From Acinetobacter baumannii (GTDB lineage: Bacteria; Pseudomonadota; Gammaproteobacteria; Pseudomonadales; Moraxellaceae), in NCBI RefSeq assembly GCF_009759685.1, contig NZ_CP046654.1:868001-932000 (forward strand): 64,000 nt of DNA. The letters run 5' to 3'. The notes below the pieces were generated by a model, which had not been told where the DNA came from, made no database searches, and saw nothing but the letters and a program-made list of their open reading frames with translations. A program made the translations under genes and the position numbers. Below are positions 46,730-55,880 of the stretch, piece by piece; within the stretch, counting starts at the first letter, position 1, and each line of letters begins with the position of its first letter.

Positions 46730-49033
46730 TTATTTTCTAGCGGCAACCATTTGCTTATAAACCTCACGGAAAATTTCATAATCGATAAATTCATTATGTT
46801 CAGGTTTTAAGTTCTGAATTGTTTTTTCCGAAAGCTGTTTTTTACGAGCAGCCACATAAACATTCCCTAAAATATCAGCCGTTTCTGATAACAGATGCTT
46901 TTCTTCAGCAGAAACACCATTTTGTTTTTCAAACTCTAACTGATACTGTTTTGAGAAAAGTTGGGCTGGCTGTTTATATTGCTTCTGTAGCTTCTGCCAA
47001 GCTTCACACCCTGTTTTACCTTGTATAGTCGTTAATACAATATGATCTACAGCACGTCCTAACTCGTGGTCAAACTGATCATCTTGTTCAAGATGATGTT
47101 TTTTCTGTAAAGCGGTAATACGCTCTAAGGCTTTTCCTTGAGGATTATATGTATCTTCATCAGAGAACCAGTAAGCATAAACCTCAGCAATTTCTTGTAG
47201 CTGTTGAACTGAATAATACTTAATATATGACGGTTTTTCGGCAGTCAATTTGGCAATAAATACTGCTTTATAAGTTTTGTCATAAGCATGCGTTGCATCA
47301 TAGGTTTTATCTGCAAGTACAGCCAGATTTGCATCTAAATCTTGTACATCACTATGTGTGCCCACAGGGTGCTCTGAAACATCACTTTGCCCAAGCTTTT
47401 CACTAAAACCTTTAATAAAGTTTTCCAGCATAGAACCTTTACTTGCTTCAGCCACAGATTTAGCTTGTTTAAGCTGCTGCTGATCAATTGAAGTCGCTTT
47501 CCCATAATTCAGAATTTGCATATCTGCTTTAATATTGAAGCGGTGCTTAAACTCAGCTGGCGTGTAATCAACATCGTAATCCATATTGACTGCACGGCCT
47601 TTGTCATCTAAAGCCACATCAATTGTGATTGGGTTTCTTTGCTTCGGTAAAGCTTGTTCAATTTCATCCTTATGTTTTAACCAAAGAGCTTTGAATGCTT
47701 CATCATTAATAAACTGGTTTTGGTTATAAGCTTCAAAAGTTTGCTTTAAAGCGTCCTGACGAGACTTGATTTGCGCTTTTTGAATACTTGTATCGCTCTG
47801 ATCTAGAACATCAATACCGTAGATTTGGCAATAATTAATATCCCCTAAAGCGACCGGTTTTTTAAGTGATTTTAATTCAATACATTGATCTTCCGTCAAG
47901 GCAACTACTTCTTCATTTTCTGAAGTTTGTTCAGTCTCTGCTACAGCTACATCACTCGCCTCTTCACTAGAAGCAGGCTCTACTTCCTCATCTTCAGAAG
48001 TAGAGGTATTGCCTAAATGAGCATTAACAAGGGAGTACAACTGTTGGCTAACAGCAGCGGCGTCATCAGAAGAAACCTTTTGTTCTTCTTTACCTGCAGT
48101 GCCTTTTTTCGCATCAGAAGCAGCAATCTCTGCGGCAAGCGTTTCAGCAAGTTTTTCCTCATCAAGACCTAAAACACTTTTTTGAAGATATTTTTCATTA
48201 ACTTGCCCAAACAAATCTACTTCTAAAAGCAGTTGTTCAACCGTCGTCTTTAAACGAATTCTTTCAACCGCCCCTGCTTTACGATCAGCCTCAGTTAACG
48301 ATACACGTTGTAAGTTTTGCGGTTCAGCTAATCGGTATGAAACAGCACTTGAAGCTTTAAGGTATTCAATAAACTTCTTCTGATCGACATTTTTAAAGAA
48401 GGCTTTATATTTTGAGAAATCAACATAAGCTAAATTATTTTGGTTATCTTTATTGACCAAATATGGCATCAAACCAAAATAATTTATGTAAAACTTATAA
48501 TTCTCAAGATCAAGCACCATTGGCAATTTTGCCTGAACTAAAAGTGTCGGTTTTTCATATCTAGCAGTTAAATTAAATGAACCCATTTTTTGACGATAAT
48601 GTATCGAGCCGTCATAACTAAACTGAAGATCATTTAACAAATTAAATAATACGGTATTAATTTTTTCAGAACGTGCTGAGGAAGTCAGTCCCAAATCACC
48701 TTGTTCGTTTGCAATCGCCGCATATAAGGTTTGTTTCTGTGCTTTACTTAAGGCAACTTTTTGTTCACGTAAATATTGATCAACTTTCTTTTGTAATTCA
48801 GCATCTAGCTTAGCAGTATTCTCAGCTTTTACATTTTGCTTTATTTGTGAAGGATCAACGGTAATTTTAAAGTTTCCGCGATAATCATAACTTGGGTATT
48901 CATACATCGCATTAACACTTTGAATGGCTTTTTGCTCTAAACTCGCAGATGCCACCTGTGGACGCACGCCGTGTTGTGCACATGCCGTCAAGCCCAAACT
49001 AAATAAACATAAACTGAGATATTTTAAATGCAT
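46730..49033 (-). CDS. large uncharacterised lipoprotein (767 residues)
   Basis: Signal peptide with lipobox LTAC (Cys18) after MHLKYLSLCLFSLG, so it is lipidated; residue +2 is Ala, which favours the outer membrane. No enzymatic motif is recognised. The layout is an N-terminal beta-rich part (residues 45-270), an acidic Ser/Glu/Val-rich linker (about 345-385, TSEDEEVEPASSEEASDVAV), then a mostly helical C-terminal half with many Gln, Lys and Asp. Cys residues occur in the linker-proximal and C-terminal parts. It is transcribed alone. Family unknown; Acinetobacter-specific seems likely but is only a guess. Confidence 0.75.
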   Translation of the reverse strand: MHLKYLSLCLFSLGLTACAQHGVRPQVASASLEQKAIQSVNAMYEYPSYDYRGNFKITVDPSQIKQNVKAENTAKLDAELQKKVDQYLREQKVALSKAQKQTLYAAIANEQGDLGLTSSARSEKINTVLFNLLNDLQFSYDGSIHYRQKMGSFNLTARYEKPTLLVQAKLPMVLDLENYKFYINYFGLMPYLVNKDNQNNLAYVDFSKYKAFFKNVDQKKFIEYLKASSAVSYRLAEPQNLQRVSLTEADRKAGAVERIRLKTTVEQLLLEVDLFGQVNEKYLQKSVLGLDEEKLAETLAAEIAASDAKKGTAGKEEQKVSSDDAAAVSQQLYSLVNAHLGNTSTSEDEEVEPASSEEASDVAVAETEQTSENEEVVALTEDQCIELKSLKKPVALGDINYCQIYGIDVLDQSDTSIQKAQIKSRQDALKQTFEAYNQNQFINDEAFKALWLKHKDEIEQALPKQRNPITIDVALDDKGRAVNMDYDVDYTPAEFKHRFNIKADMQILNYGKATSIDQQQLKQAKSVAEASKGSMLENFIKGFSEKLGQSDVSEHPVGTHSDVQDLDANLAVLADKTYDATHAYDKTYKAVFIAKLTAEKPSYIKYYSVQQLQEIAEVYAYWFSDEDTYNPQGKALERITALQKKHHLEQDDQFDHELGRAVDHIVLTTIQGKTGCEAWQKLQKQYKQPAQLFSKQYQLEFEKQNGVSAEEKHLLSETADILGNVYVAARKKQLSEKTIQNLKPEHNEFIDYEIFREVYKQMVAARK

Positions 49034-49291
49034 AACCTTTTTTAAAACCTTATCGCTTTATCTTTTTAACAAAACTTGCTAAAAATAAAAAAAATTAGTT
49101 GTTTTTTCACATAAAAGTATAAGTCCCGACTTTAGCAGAAATTATAATTTCAGGTGTATTTATTTTCGACAAAATTCGCTTTTCTGACATTCCTTTCGGG
49201 TGCGATTAACATTGTATTTTTATCATGCGAGTGAATAATCAAATCATCGATTCAGATAATCCCACAATGATTCAAAATTAGGATTAAAGCC

Positions 49292-51115
49292 ATGCCAGCA
49301 TATAAAGCTCCGCTACACGATATCCGCTTCTTAATGAATGAAGTACTAGACTATCCTGCTCACTACAAAACTTTATCAAATGGTGAAAGTGCAGATCCTG
49401 ATACAGTAGATATGATTCTTGAAGGCGCAGCAGATTACTGTGAAAACGTACTGTCTCCACTTAACCAATCTGGCGATGAAGAAGGTTGCCATTTTGACAA
49501 CGGCGAAGTTAAAACGCCAAAAGGTTTTAAAGAAGCTTATGACCAGTTTGTAATGGGTGGCTGGCAAGGTCTTTCTTATCCTGAAGAATTTGGTGGTCAA
49601 GGCCTACCAATGTCTTTAAACCTGATTAAATCAGAGATGATGGGTACTGCGAACTGGTCATTTACCATGTATCCAGGTTTAAGTTCAGGCTGTATGAATA
49701 CTATTTTGCAATTCGGTACAGATGAGCAAAAACAAACGTATATGCCGAAACTTGTTGAAGGTACATGGAGCGGCACAATGTGCTTAACCGAACCTCAATG
49801 TGGTACAGACTTAGGTCAGGTAAAAACCAAAGCTGAACCACAAGCTGACGGTACTTATAAGATTTCTGGTACAAAAATCTTTATTTCTGCCGGTGAGCAT
49901 GATTTAACAGAAAATATTATTCATATTGTGCTTGCACGTCTTCCAGATGCACCAGCAGGTACTCGTGGTATTTCATTATTTATCGTCCCTAAATTTATCC
50001 CAACTGCGGATGGCGGCGTAGGTGAACGTAATACTGTAAGCTGTGGTTCAATCGAACACAAAATGGGTATCCGCGCTTCTGCAACTGCTGTATTGAACTT
50101 TGATAATGCAACAGGTTACCTCATTGGTGAAGTAAACAAAGGCTTACATGCCATGTTTACCTTTATGAACACAGCGCGTATTGGTACTGCGGTTCAAGGT
50201 ATTGCCCATGCAGAGTTATCTTTCCAAGGCGCTCTACCATATGCCAAAGAACGTATGTCTATGCGTGCCCTTTCAGGTAAAAAAGATCCAGATAAAGTTG
50301 CTGATGCGATCATTCACCATGCTGACGTACGCCGCATGTTGTTAACTCAAAAAGCAATCGCTGAAGGTGGTCGTTCAATGATCTACTACGCAGCACAGCT
50401 TGCTGACAAAATGACAGATGCTTTGACACGCGGTGACCAAGCTGCATTTGAAGATTATGACGATAAACTTGGTTTCTATACACCAATCTTAAAAGGTTTC
50501 TTGACCGAGCTTGGCCTAGAAGCTGCTAACCACGGTATGCAAGTGTACGGCGGCCATGGTTACATTAAAGAATGGGGTATGGAGCAAATCGTACGTGATG
50601 CCCGTATTTCTACTTTGTATGAAGGAACAACTGGTGTTCAGGCACTCGATTTGATTGGTCGTAAAGTGTTGTTAAGCTCAAAAGGTAAAGTAGTTCGTGA
50701 ATACACTGCTGAAATCTTAAAGTTCTGTGCTGCACATGCGCGTAATAAATACTTACGTCGTTTTGCTTGGGACTTAACAAAGCTTTGTGCTCAGTGGAAC
50801 ACTTTAACTGTTCGTATCATGCTTGCTGCACGTAAAGACCGTGACATCGTATCTTCTGCTTCTGTAGATTTCTTGATGTTCTCAGGCTATGTGATGATGG
50901 CTTATTTCTGGGCACAACAAGCAGTTGTCGCTTCTGAAAAATTAGAAGCAGGTAATGGCCAAGAAACTCCTGAGTTCTATAAAGCAAAAATTAAAGTTGC
51001 AGATTTCTACTTTGACCGTTTATTACCACGTGCTCAAGGTCATGCAGAATCAATGGTAACGACTTCTCGTACGCTGACTTCATTACCAGCGGAACACTTT
51101 AGTTTCGACTACTAA
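49292..51115 (+). CDS. long-form acyl-CoA dehydrogenase (FadE5/DmdC-like)
   Basis: A 607-residue FAD enzyme: the N-terminal helical domain, a middle domain with TMCLTEPQCGTDLGQVKTKA and ISGTKIFISAGEHD (FAD and substrate contacts), and the C-terminal GLEAANHGMQVYGGHGYIKEWGMEQIVRDARI. About 130 extra C-terminal residues (from KGKVVREYTAEILKFCAAHA) form the domain characteristic of the large acyl-CoA dehydrogenases related to DmdC and FadE5. Substrate is unknown; long-chain or modified acyl-CoA is possible. It is single, with 258 bp upstream and a strong terminator. Confidence 0.9.
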   Translation: MPAYKAPLHDIRFLMNEVLDYPAHYKTLSNGESADPDTVDMILEGAADYCENVLSPLNQSGDEEGCHFDNGEVKTPKGFKEAYDQFVMGGWQGLSYPEEFGGQGLPMSLNLIKSEMMGTANWSFTMYPGLSSGCMNTILQFGTDEQKQTYMPKLVEGTWSGTMCLTEPQCGTDLGQVKTKAEPQADGTYKISGTKIFISAGEHDLTENIIHIVLARLPDAPAGTRGISLFIVPKFIPTADGGVGERNTVSCGSIEHKMGIRASATAVLNFDNATGYLIGEVNKGLHAMFTFMNTARIGTAVQGIAHAELSFQGALPYAKERMSMRALSGKKDPDKVADAIIHHADVRRMLLTQKAIAEGGRSMIYYAAQLADKMTDALTRGDQAAFEDYDDKLGFYTPILKGFLTELGLEAANHGMQVYGGHGYIKEWGMEQIVRDARISTLYEGTTGVQALDLIGRKVLLSSKGKVVREYTAEILKFCAAHARNKYLRRFAWDLTKLCAQWNTLTVRIMLAARKDRDIVSSASVDFLMFSGYVMMAYFWAQQAVVASEKLEAGNGQETPEFYKAKIKVADFYFDRLLPRAQGHAESMVTTSRTLTSLPAEHFSFDY

Positions 51116-51136
51116 TGATCTATAGACTCTAAAATC

Positions 51137-51169
51137 AAAAGAGCGCAATTGATATTGCGCTCTTTTTTA
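51137..51169 (+). terminator. terminator after the acyl-CoA dehydrogenase
   Basis: Perfect 13-bp stem AAAAGAGCGCAAT / ATTGCGCTCTTTT with a TGAT loop and T-run; also serves the convergent gene on minus. Confidence 0.88.
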
Positions 51170-51186
51170 TTTTGCTAAAATTGGCT

Positions 51187-51843
51187 TTACTCTTTATCAA
51201 GTACATAAGCTTTTGTAGGAACAAAATAATTTTGTTCCAAAAACTCACGGTTTTTACCAAAATCGCTATAAAATAATTTTTCTAAATTTACGACCAATCT
51301 TTGTTTTGCATCAATATCAAAATAGAAGTTAACATCTGATAAAGGACATTGAATCGTTAACTCATGAGCGGCAGGTTCGACCTTCCATTTCAAGGAAGGA
51401 CATAATTGATTGATGACCGCACTTTTTGAGCCATCTTTACTACCAACACGACCAAAATGAACAACATTCCAATATGCAGTTCCATCAGGTAATAAATTTA
51501 AAATATATTCTGCCTCGCCTGTTTCACAATCGGCAAAATTATCTTCACATGAAATACGAGTGTGATAACGGCCTGCATATTGTTGGTCTGCTTCGGATAG
51601 TTTTGAGGTTTGATCTGGAACGCCCTCAGGCAAGAAAGTTCGCCCTGCTGCATCATCTAAAGTTTTAACCTTCGTGGTGCTTTTAATCAAACTATCTTCA
51701 TGTCTAGAAGTCGTTGCTACCGCGGAGTGATCTTTAGAGTCGGCATGATTTACATCGCAGGCACTTAACCCCATACACAAGATGGCTGCCACACCCAAAT
51801 GTTTTATTAAAAGACCAGACCACTTCAAAGACATATACATCAT
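51187..51843 (-). CDS. uncharacterised lipoprotein (about 218 residues)
   Basis: Lipobox LSAC with Cys29 after a signal peptide (GVAAILCMGLSAC), so a lipid-anchored protein. After a charged linker with many Ser/Asp/His, the C-terminal part has CEDNFADCETGEAEYILNLLPDGTAYW, a beta-rich element with two paired cysteines and a later Cys pair (LCPSLKW, IQCPLSD). This resembles small copper-resistance-related NlpE-like lipoproteins in style, but I do not assign a family. Several ATG codons open the frame (51843, 51840, 51834); none has a strong ribosome binding site. Confidence 0.72.
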   Translation of the reverse strand: MMYMSLKWSGLLIKHLGVAAILCMGLSACDVNHADSKDHSAVATTSRHEDSLIKSTTKVKTLDDAAGRTFLPEGVPDQTSKLSEADQQYAGRYHTRISCEDNFADCETGEAEYILNLLPDGTAYWNVVHFGRVGSKDGSKSAVINQLCPSLKWKVEPAAHELTIQCPLSDVNFYFDIDAKQRLVVNLEKLFYSDFGKNREFLEQNYFVPTKAYVLDKE

Positions 51844-52087
51844 TCACATACAACAGCAATGCTACAGTTCAACCTTATTGTTCAGGAACGATATCATCGC
51901 TGCTACAAACACTTTCAGCCCCGAAACAGTGCATTTTAGTAGATGTTGCTTTCATTGATTTAAACCATTTACATATTTTAACCATTTTTAGTTTCGTGAA
52001 CCTTTAATTCATTCGGATTGGCTCCATATTCTTATTAACCAAGTGAATAAATGATTCCTTGTAACTTATATATTTGAGGAGACTTAG

Positions 52088-52342
52088 ATGGCCAATTCTG
52101 GTTTATATCGCTCGAACCGACAAAGCATGATCGCCGGTGTAATGGGCGGTATTGCTGAACGATTTGGTTGGAATGCAAATTTATTACGCATTATTTTCGT
52201 GTTAGTTTCGATAATGAGCGCGGCTTTTCCAGGGATTTTAGTGTACTTAGTTTTATGGTTGGTAATTCCTAAAAAACAGCCAGAACAAGTGCAAGGTTAT
52301 CAACAACCTGTTCGCACTGTACGAGAAGAACAAATACATTAA
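52088..52342 (+). CDS. PspC-domain membrane protein
   Basis: An 84-residue protein with the PspC domain: GLYRSNRQSMIAGVMGGIAERFGWN, then a hydrophobic helix (LLRIIFVLVSIMSAAFPGILVYLVLWLVIP). GAGGAG lies 8 nt before the ATG. PspC proteins sense or respond to membrane stress, but no pspA, pspB or pspF is near, so it is a stand-alone PspC; a role in the phage-shock response is not shown. Confidence 0.88.
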   Translation: MANSGLYRSNRQSMIAGVMGGIAERFGWNANLLRIIFVLVSIMSAAFPGILVYLVLWLVIPKKQPEQVQGYQQPVRTVREEQIH

Positions 52343-52363
52343 AAAACTTAGTTTATTTTGGTC

Positions 52364-52401
52364 GCTACGGTTGCATCCCCTAATCAACCGTAGCTTTTTT
52401 T
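52364..52401 (+). terminator. terminator after the PspC gene
   Basis: Stem GCTACGGTTG / CAACCGTAGC with an 11-nt loop followed by TTTTTTT, 22 bp after the stop. Confidence 0.9.
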
Positions 52402-52411
52402 ATGTTTAAAA

Positions 52412-53512
52412 TTACAATTTACGATTTAACTGCTGTTGTAAAGCCGCAATCATATCTGCACGGCTAATGATTCCAATCAGTTTTCGTTCCTCAACCACTG
52501 GAATATAGTTAAAAGACTTCTCAACAAAGTAAGGTACAAGGTCTTGAATCGGCTGAGTTGGCAGTACAGTAACTACTCGACGACTCATAATTTGTCTTAC
52601 GTAATGCTGCCATGAGTTTCTTGGATCTGTTGCCCCTTTAAACCATTCCACAACTTCATATAGCGCCAAAGTACCCACTAAATGGTTGTCTGCATTAACT
52701 ACAGGCAAACTCATGAGATTTTCTTGTTTAAATTTATCTAATGCCTGATGAATATCATCATTTTCATGCAATTTAATCACATCACGGCTCATAATATCCT
52801 GACAGGTATATTGGTTCACCATACGTTCATTGGCATGTTCTTGCGCTTCTAAAATGATTTTTTCTAAGTCGTACTGGCTGATATCTAACAGTTCAGTATG
52901 ATGTTCTAATGCATACTCAATATCTTTTGGCTGAATTGATACTTTTTGAGTGGGCGTTGGATCTTTACTACGCTCATTTAAATGTGCAGTAACCGGATAA
53001 TGTCGCCCAATCAATCGATTAAAAAATACAGCAAAACCGAGTAGAAGTAATGAGTTGAGCAGAACCGGATAAAAAACGAAATAAAAGCCTAATTTATGAA
53101 TGGCAGCGCCGCCCAACACAGCCGTAATCGCAACTGCTCCACTAGGTGGATGCAAGGAGTCGGTAGTCATCATCAAAAATATGGCAAAACCCACAGCCAC
53201 GCTAAAAGCCGTGGTTAAATCCGGAATCCACTGTGCACAGGCGACCCCAATAATTCCGGCTAATGTATTACCGACAATAACATTCCAAGGCTGAGCCAAT
53301 GGACTGGTAGGTACAGCAAATAAGAGAACAGATGAGGCCCCCATTGGTGCAATGTACCAAGCATTAATTCCGCCTAAAACATACCAGCTAATTAATGAGG
53401 AAATTGCTAAACCACATAGCGCTCCAACGCCACAAAGCAACCGTTCTTTTAGGGGTAAAACCTTAAAATTCGGTTTTAAAATCTGTAACCATTCTGGCTG
53501 TATAACACTCAC
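52412..53512 (-). CDS. HPP family membrane protein with C-terminal CBS pair
   Basis: A 366-residue protein. The N-terminal 160 residues are four to five membrane helices of the HPP family (AVPTSPLAQPWNVIVGNTLAG, DSLHPPSGAVAITAVLGGAA, where the HPP motif is seen). The C-terminal 130 residues are two CBS domains (CQDIMSRDVIKLHENDDIHQALDKF and QIMSRRVVTVLPTQPIQDL). CBS domains usually bind adenosine nucleotides and gate the partner domain. HPP proteins are linked to nitrite transport in plants and cyanobacteria; the bacterial substrate is uncertain. Start is GTG with AAGG 6 nt upstream. Confidence 0.88.
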   Translation of the reverse strand: MSVIQPEWLQILKPNFKVLPLKERLLCGVGALCGLAISSLISWYVLGGINAWYIAPMGASSVLLFAVPTSPLAQPWNVIVGNTLAGIIGVACAQWIPDLTTAFSVAVGFAIFLMMTTDSLHPPSGAVAITAVLGGAAIHKLGFYFVFYPVLLNSLLLLGFAVFFNRLIGRHYPVTAHLNERSKDPTPTQKVSIQPKDIEYALEHHTELLDISQYDLEKIILEAQEHANERMVNQYTCQDIMSRDVIKLHENDDIHQALDKFKQENLMSLPVVNADNHLVGTLALYEVVEWFKGATDPRNSWQHYVRQIMSRRVVTVLPTQPIQDLVPYFVEKSFNYIPVVEERKLIGIISRADMIAALQQQLNRKL

Positions 53513-53644
53513 AGTACACCTTAGGGGATATGCCGTTATTTATAACGGGCAAAAGTATACGCCCAAAGCCACATAAAGTGCATTTAAATTATATCTTTCA
53601 ATTATCAGAAAACCTGTTGAATGTGCTCTTACTATTTTAATGTT

Positions 53645-54442
53645 TTAATATTCAATTAACTTTTCATTTAAATAGCGCCAGTATCTTTTTGGCAAATATT
53701 GCACATGAAGCTTAATATTCTGGCGTTCCGTAATATTAACGCTTTTAAAATAATCCTTCCAAAGCTGGTCATATAAGACTTCTTGCTCATCTAGCTCAAG
53801 CTGAAAACTTTGGCTCATTCCATTTTTTAAATTACGGTCAACGTCAGAGGCTTCGAGTGAAACTTCATGTATTTCCCGTAAATCATAATATAGGCCAAAC
53901 TTGCGTTGCTCATCATAAATTAGCCAACGCTGATCTTGATAACGCCGTTTAAAATGCGGCTGAATAAGCGGTAAAACATTAAAATCAGGACGAACCAGAC
54001 TTAAAAAAAGCTCATCTTTGGTTTTCTTAAAACGAATAAAAGCCTCCATCCGATGCTTCTCTCGTCCAACTTTTTTCGTCCACTGCGCAATCGCTAAAAC
54101 ACTGGGATGTGAATAATCTTTTTCTACAGAAGAATGGCTACTAAACACATAAATACAGTAATTAAATAAATGTTGATAGGCATCTAAAGATTCAGATAAA
54201 GAGGCAAAATAAAATTGTCTTAACGAAGAGGATGAAAGCTTTTTTTGTAGCGCTGACCAAACACGTTCTGCATGTTGCTCATTATTTGAAACCTCAATTT
54301 TATCGGCAAACAGGCCATGTTGAGCCGCATCATTCAAGCAAAGCCTAACCTGTAATTCTTTAAATTGAAATGCACGAAAAACACAGCTCAGCAGCCCAAC
54401 CATTGAACCATCAAAATAATAAGCGACTTCCTCATTAAACAT
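53645..54442 (-). CDS. TIGR03915/DUF4130 family protein, partner of a radical-SAM DNA enzyme
   Basis: A 265-residue protein of the family found beside the radical-SAM protein upstream. Seen: MFNEEVAYYFDGSMVGLLSCVFRAF, and a C-terminal DUF4130-like part with RPDFNVLPLIQPHFKRRYQDQRWLIYDEQRKFGLYYD. These proteins are predicted to act on DNA, possibly base damage, alongside the radical-SAM partner; no reaction is established to my knowledge. Only 2 bp separate it from the stop of the upstream gene, so translation is coupled and the two likely work together. Confidence 0.85.
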   Translation of the reverse strand: MFNEEVAYYFDGSMVGLLSCVFRAFQFKELQVRLCLNDAAQHGLFADKIEVSNNEQHAERVWSALQKKLSSSSLRQFYFASLSESLDAYQHLFNYCIYVFSSHSSVEKDYSHPSVLAIAQWTKKVGREKHRMEAFIRFKKTKDELFLSLVRPDFNVLPLIQPHFKRRYQDQRWLIYDEQRKFGLYYDLREIHEVSLEASDVDRNLKNGMSQSFQLELDEQEVLYDQLWKDYFKSVNITERQNIKLHVQYLPKRYWRYLNEKLIEY

Positions 54443-54444
54443 AG

Positions 54445-55722
54445 CTAAAACCCAAGGCTTAATTGTGGCGAAAGCTGCTGCACATATTTCGACGAGCCTT
54501 GCATTAAAATCTGCTGCCGAATAAAACTTGAAGATAGTTCTTTTTGGAATTTTGGACTGTCTTCACAGCGAATAAAGAATTTTGCTCGTTGGTAGGCCAC
54601 ACCGAGTTTTTTAAGTAAATCGATATGGATTTTCCCAAAACGACGAGCCTGCACAATTTTCTTGGCCGATTTCACACCAATGCCCGGTACACGTAAAATC
54701 ATCTGGTAATCGGCACGGTTTAAATCTACCGGAAACTGTTCAGGATGCCTTAAGGCCCAGCTTAATTTTGGGTCTACATCAAGTTCTAAGTTAGGGTGTT
54801 TTTCATTAACGATTTCATTGACTTCAAAACCGTAAAAACGCATCAGCCAGTCACTTTGATAGAGTCGGTTTTCACGAAGCAACGGAGGCGCAGAGCCAAC
54901 TGCGGGCAAGTAATTATTTTCGTTATTAATTGGGATATAACCCGAAAAATAGACACGTTTGAGTTTAAATTCTTTATAGTGTTTGTCAGCCATAAACAAA
55001 ACATCTTGGTCTGACTCTTGATGAGCGCCAACAACCATTTGCGTAGTCTGCCCTGCCGGTACATATTTCGGCACGTGCTTAATAATTTGTCGCTCATCTT
55101 TCAATTGAATGAGCCGGTCACGAACCAAACCTAAATCTTTTTGTACTTCCTGATGTGATTTTTCTGGCGCAAAAGTTTTTAACCCAATCTCAGTCGGCAT
55201 CTCTAAATTAATACTCATCCGGTCAGCATATAAACCTGCTTCATGAATCAGTTCAGGCGATGCTCCCGGAATTGTTTTTAGGTGAATATAACCATTAAAG
55301 TTTTCTTCAAGACGCAACTTTTTCACGACTTGAAGCATACGCTCCATCGTGTGATCTGCCGATTTAAAAATGCCTGAGCTTAAAAATAAACCTTCAATAT
55401 AATTACGACGGTAAAAATTAATGGTTAAGTCAACAACCTCTTGCACCGTAAATGCCGCACGTTGGACGTCATTAGAACGGCGTGAAACGCAATAGGCGCA
55501 GTCAAAAATACAAACATTGCTAAATAGAATTTTTAAGAGAGATACACAGCGGCCATCTTCGGTATAGCTATGGCAAATACCCGAATGACTGGCATCCCCC
55601 AGACCTTTATTTTTGTTTTTACGATCACTGCCACTTGATGAACAAGACACATCATATTTAGCAGCATCAGCAAGAATTTGTAGTTTTTTCCCGAATGCGA
55701 TCAGACATATCAAACGACTCAT
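54445..55722 (-). CDS. putative DNA-modification/repair radical-SAM protein (TIGR03916)
   Basis: A 425-residue protein. The SAM [4Fe-4S] motif is CIFDCAYC (Cys71, Cys75, Cys78); an earlier conserved block is KLQILADAAKYDVSCSSSGS. A helix-hairpin-helix domain lies near residue 350 (MILRVPGIGVKSAKKIVQARRFGKI), consistent with DNA binding. The family occurs with the TIGR03915 protein and is predicted to repair or modify DNA bases by radical chemistry. The start at ATG 55722 gives a short extra N-terminal segment before the conserved block. The gene pair is an operon; upstream lies 158 bp without a gene. Confidence 0.87.
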   Translation of the reverse strand: MSRLICLIAFGKKLQILADAAKYDVSCSSSGSDRKNKNKGLGDASHSGICHSYTEDGRCVSLLKILFSNVCIFDCAYCVSRRSNDVQRAAFTVQEVVDLTINFYRRNYIEGLFLSSGIFKSADHTMERMLQVVKKLRLEENFNGYIHLKTIPGASPELIHEAGLYADRMSINLEMPTEIGLKTFAPEKSHQEVQKDLGLVRDRLIQLKDERQIIKHVPKYVPAGQTTQMVVGAHQESDQDVLFMADKHYKEFKLKRVYFSGYIPINNENNYLPAVGSAPPLLRENRLYQSDWLMRFYGFEVNEIVNEKHPNLELDVDPKLSWALRHPEQFPVDLNRADYQMILRVPGIGVKSAKKIVQARRFGKIHIDLLKKLGVAYQRAKFFIRCEDSPKFQKELSSSFIRQQILMQGSSKYVQQLSPQLSLGF

Positions 55723-55880
55723 TTATGGCATCGTTTAAAAAATATCATTTCGCATTCTTAAATTTAATCCAGTGAAGTACGCTCGGCGTCATGAAGTGAC
55801 GTTTTAAATTAGAATGATCTAAGGGAGTAGGCCATAGATCTTCTCTATTTAGGATAAATAGAGAGTTTAACTCTACATTA

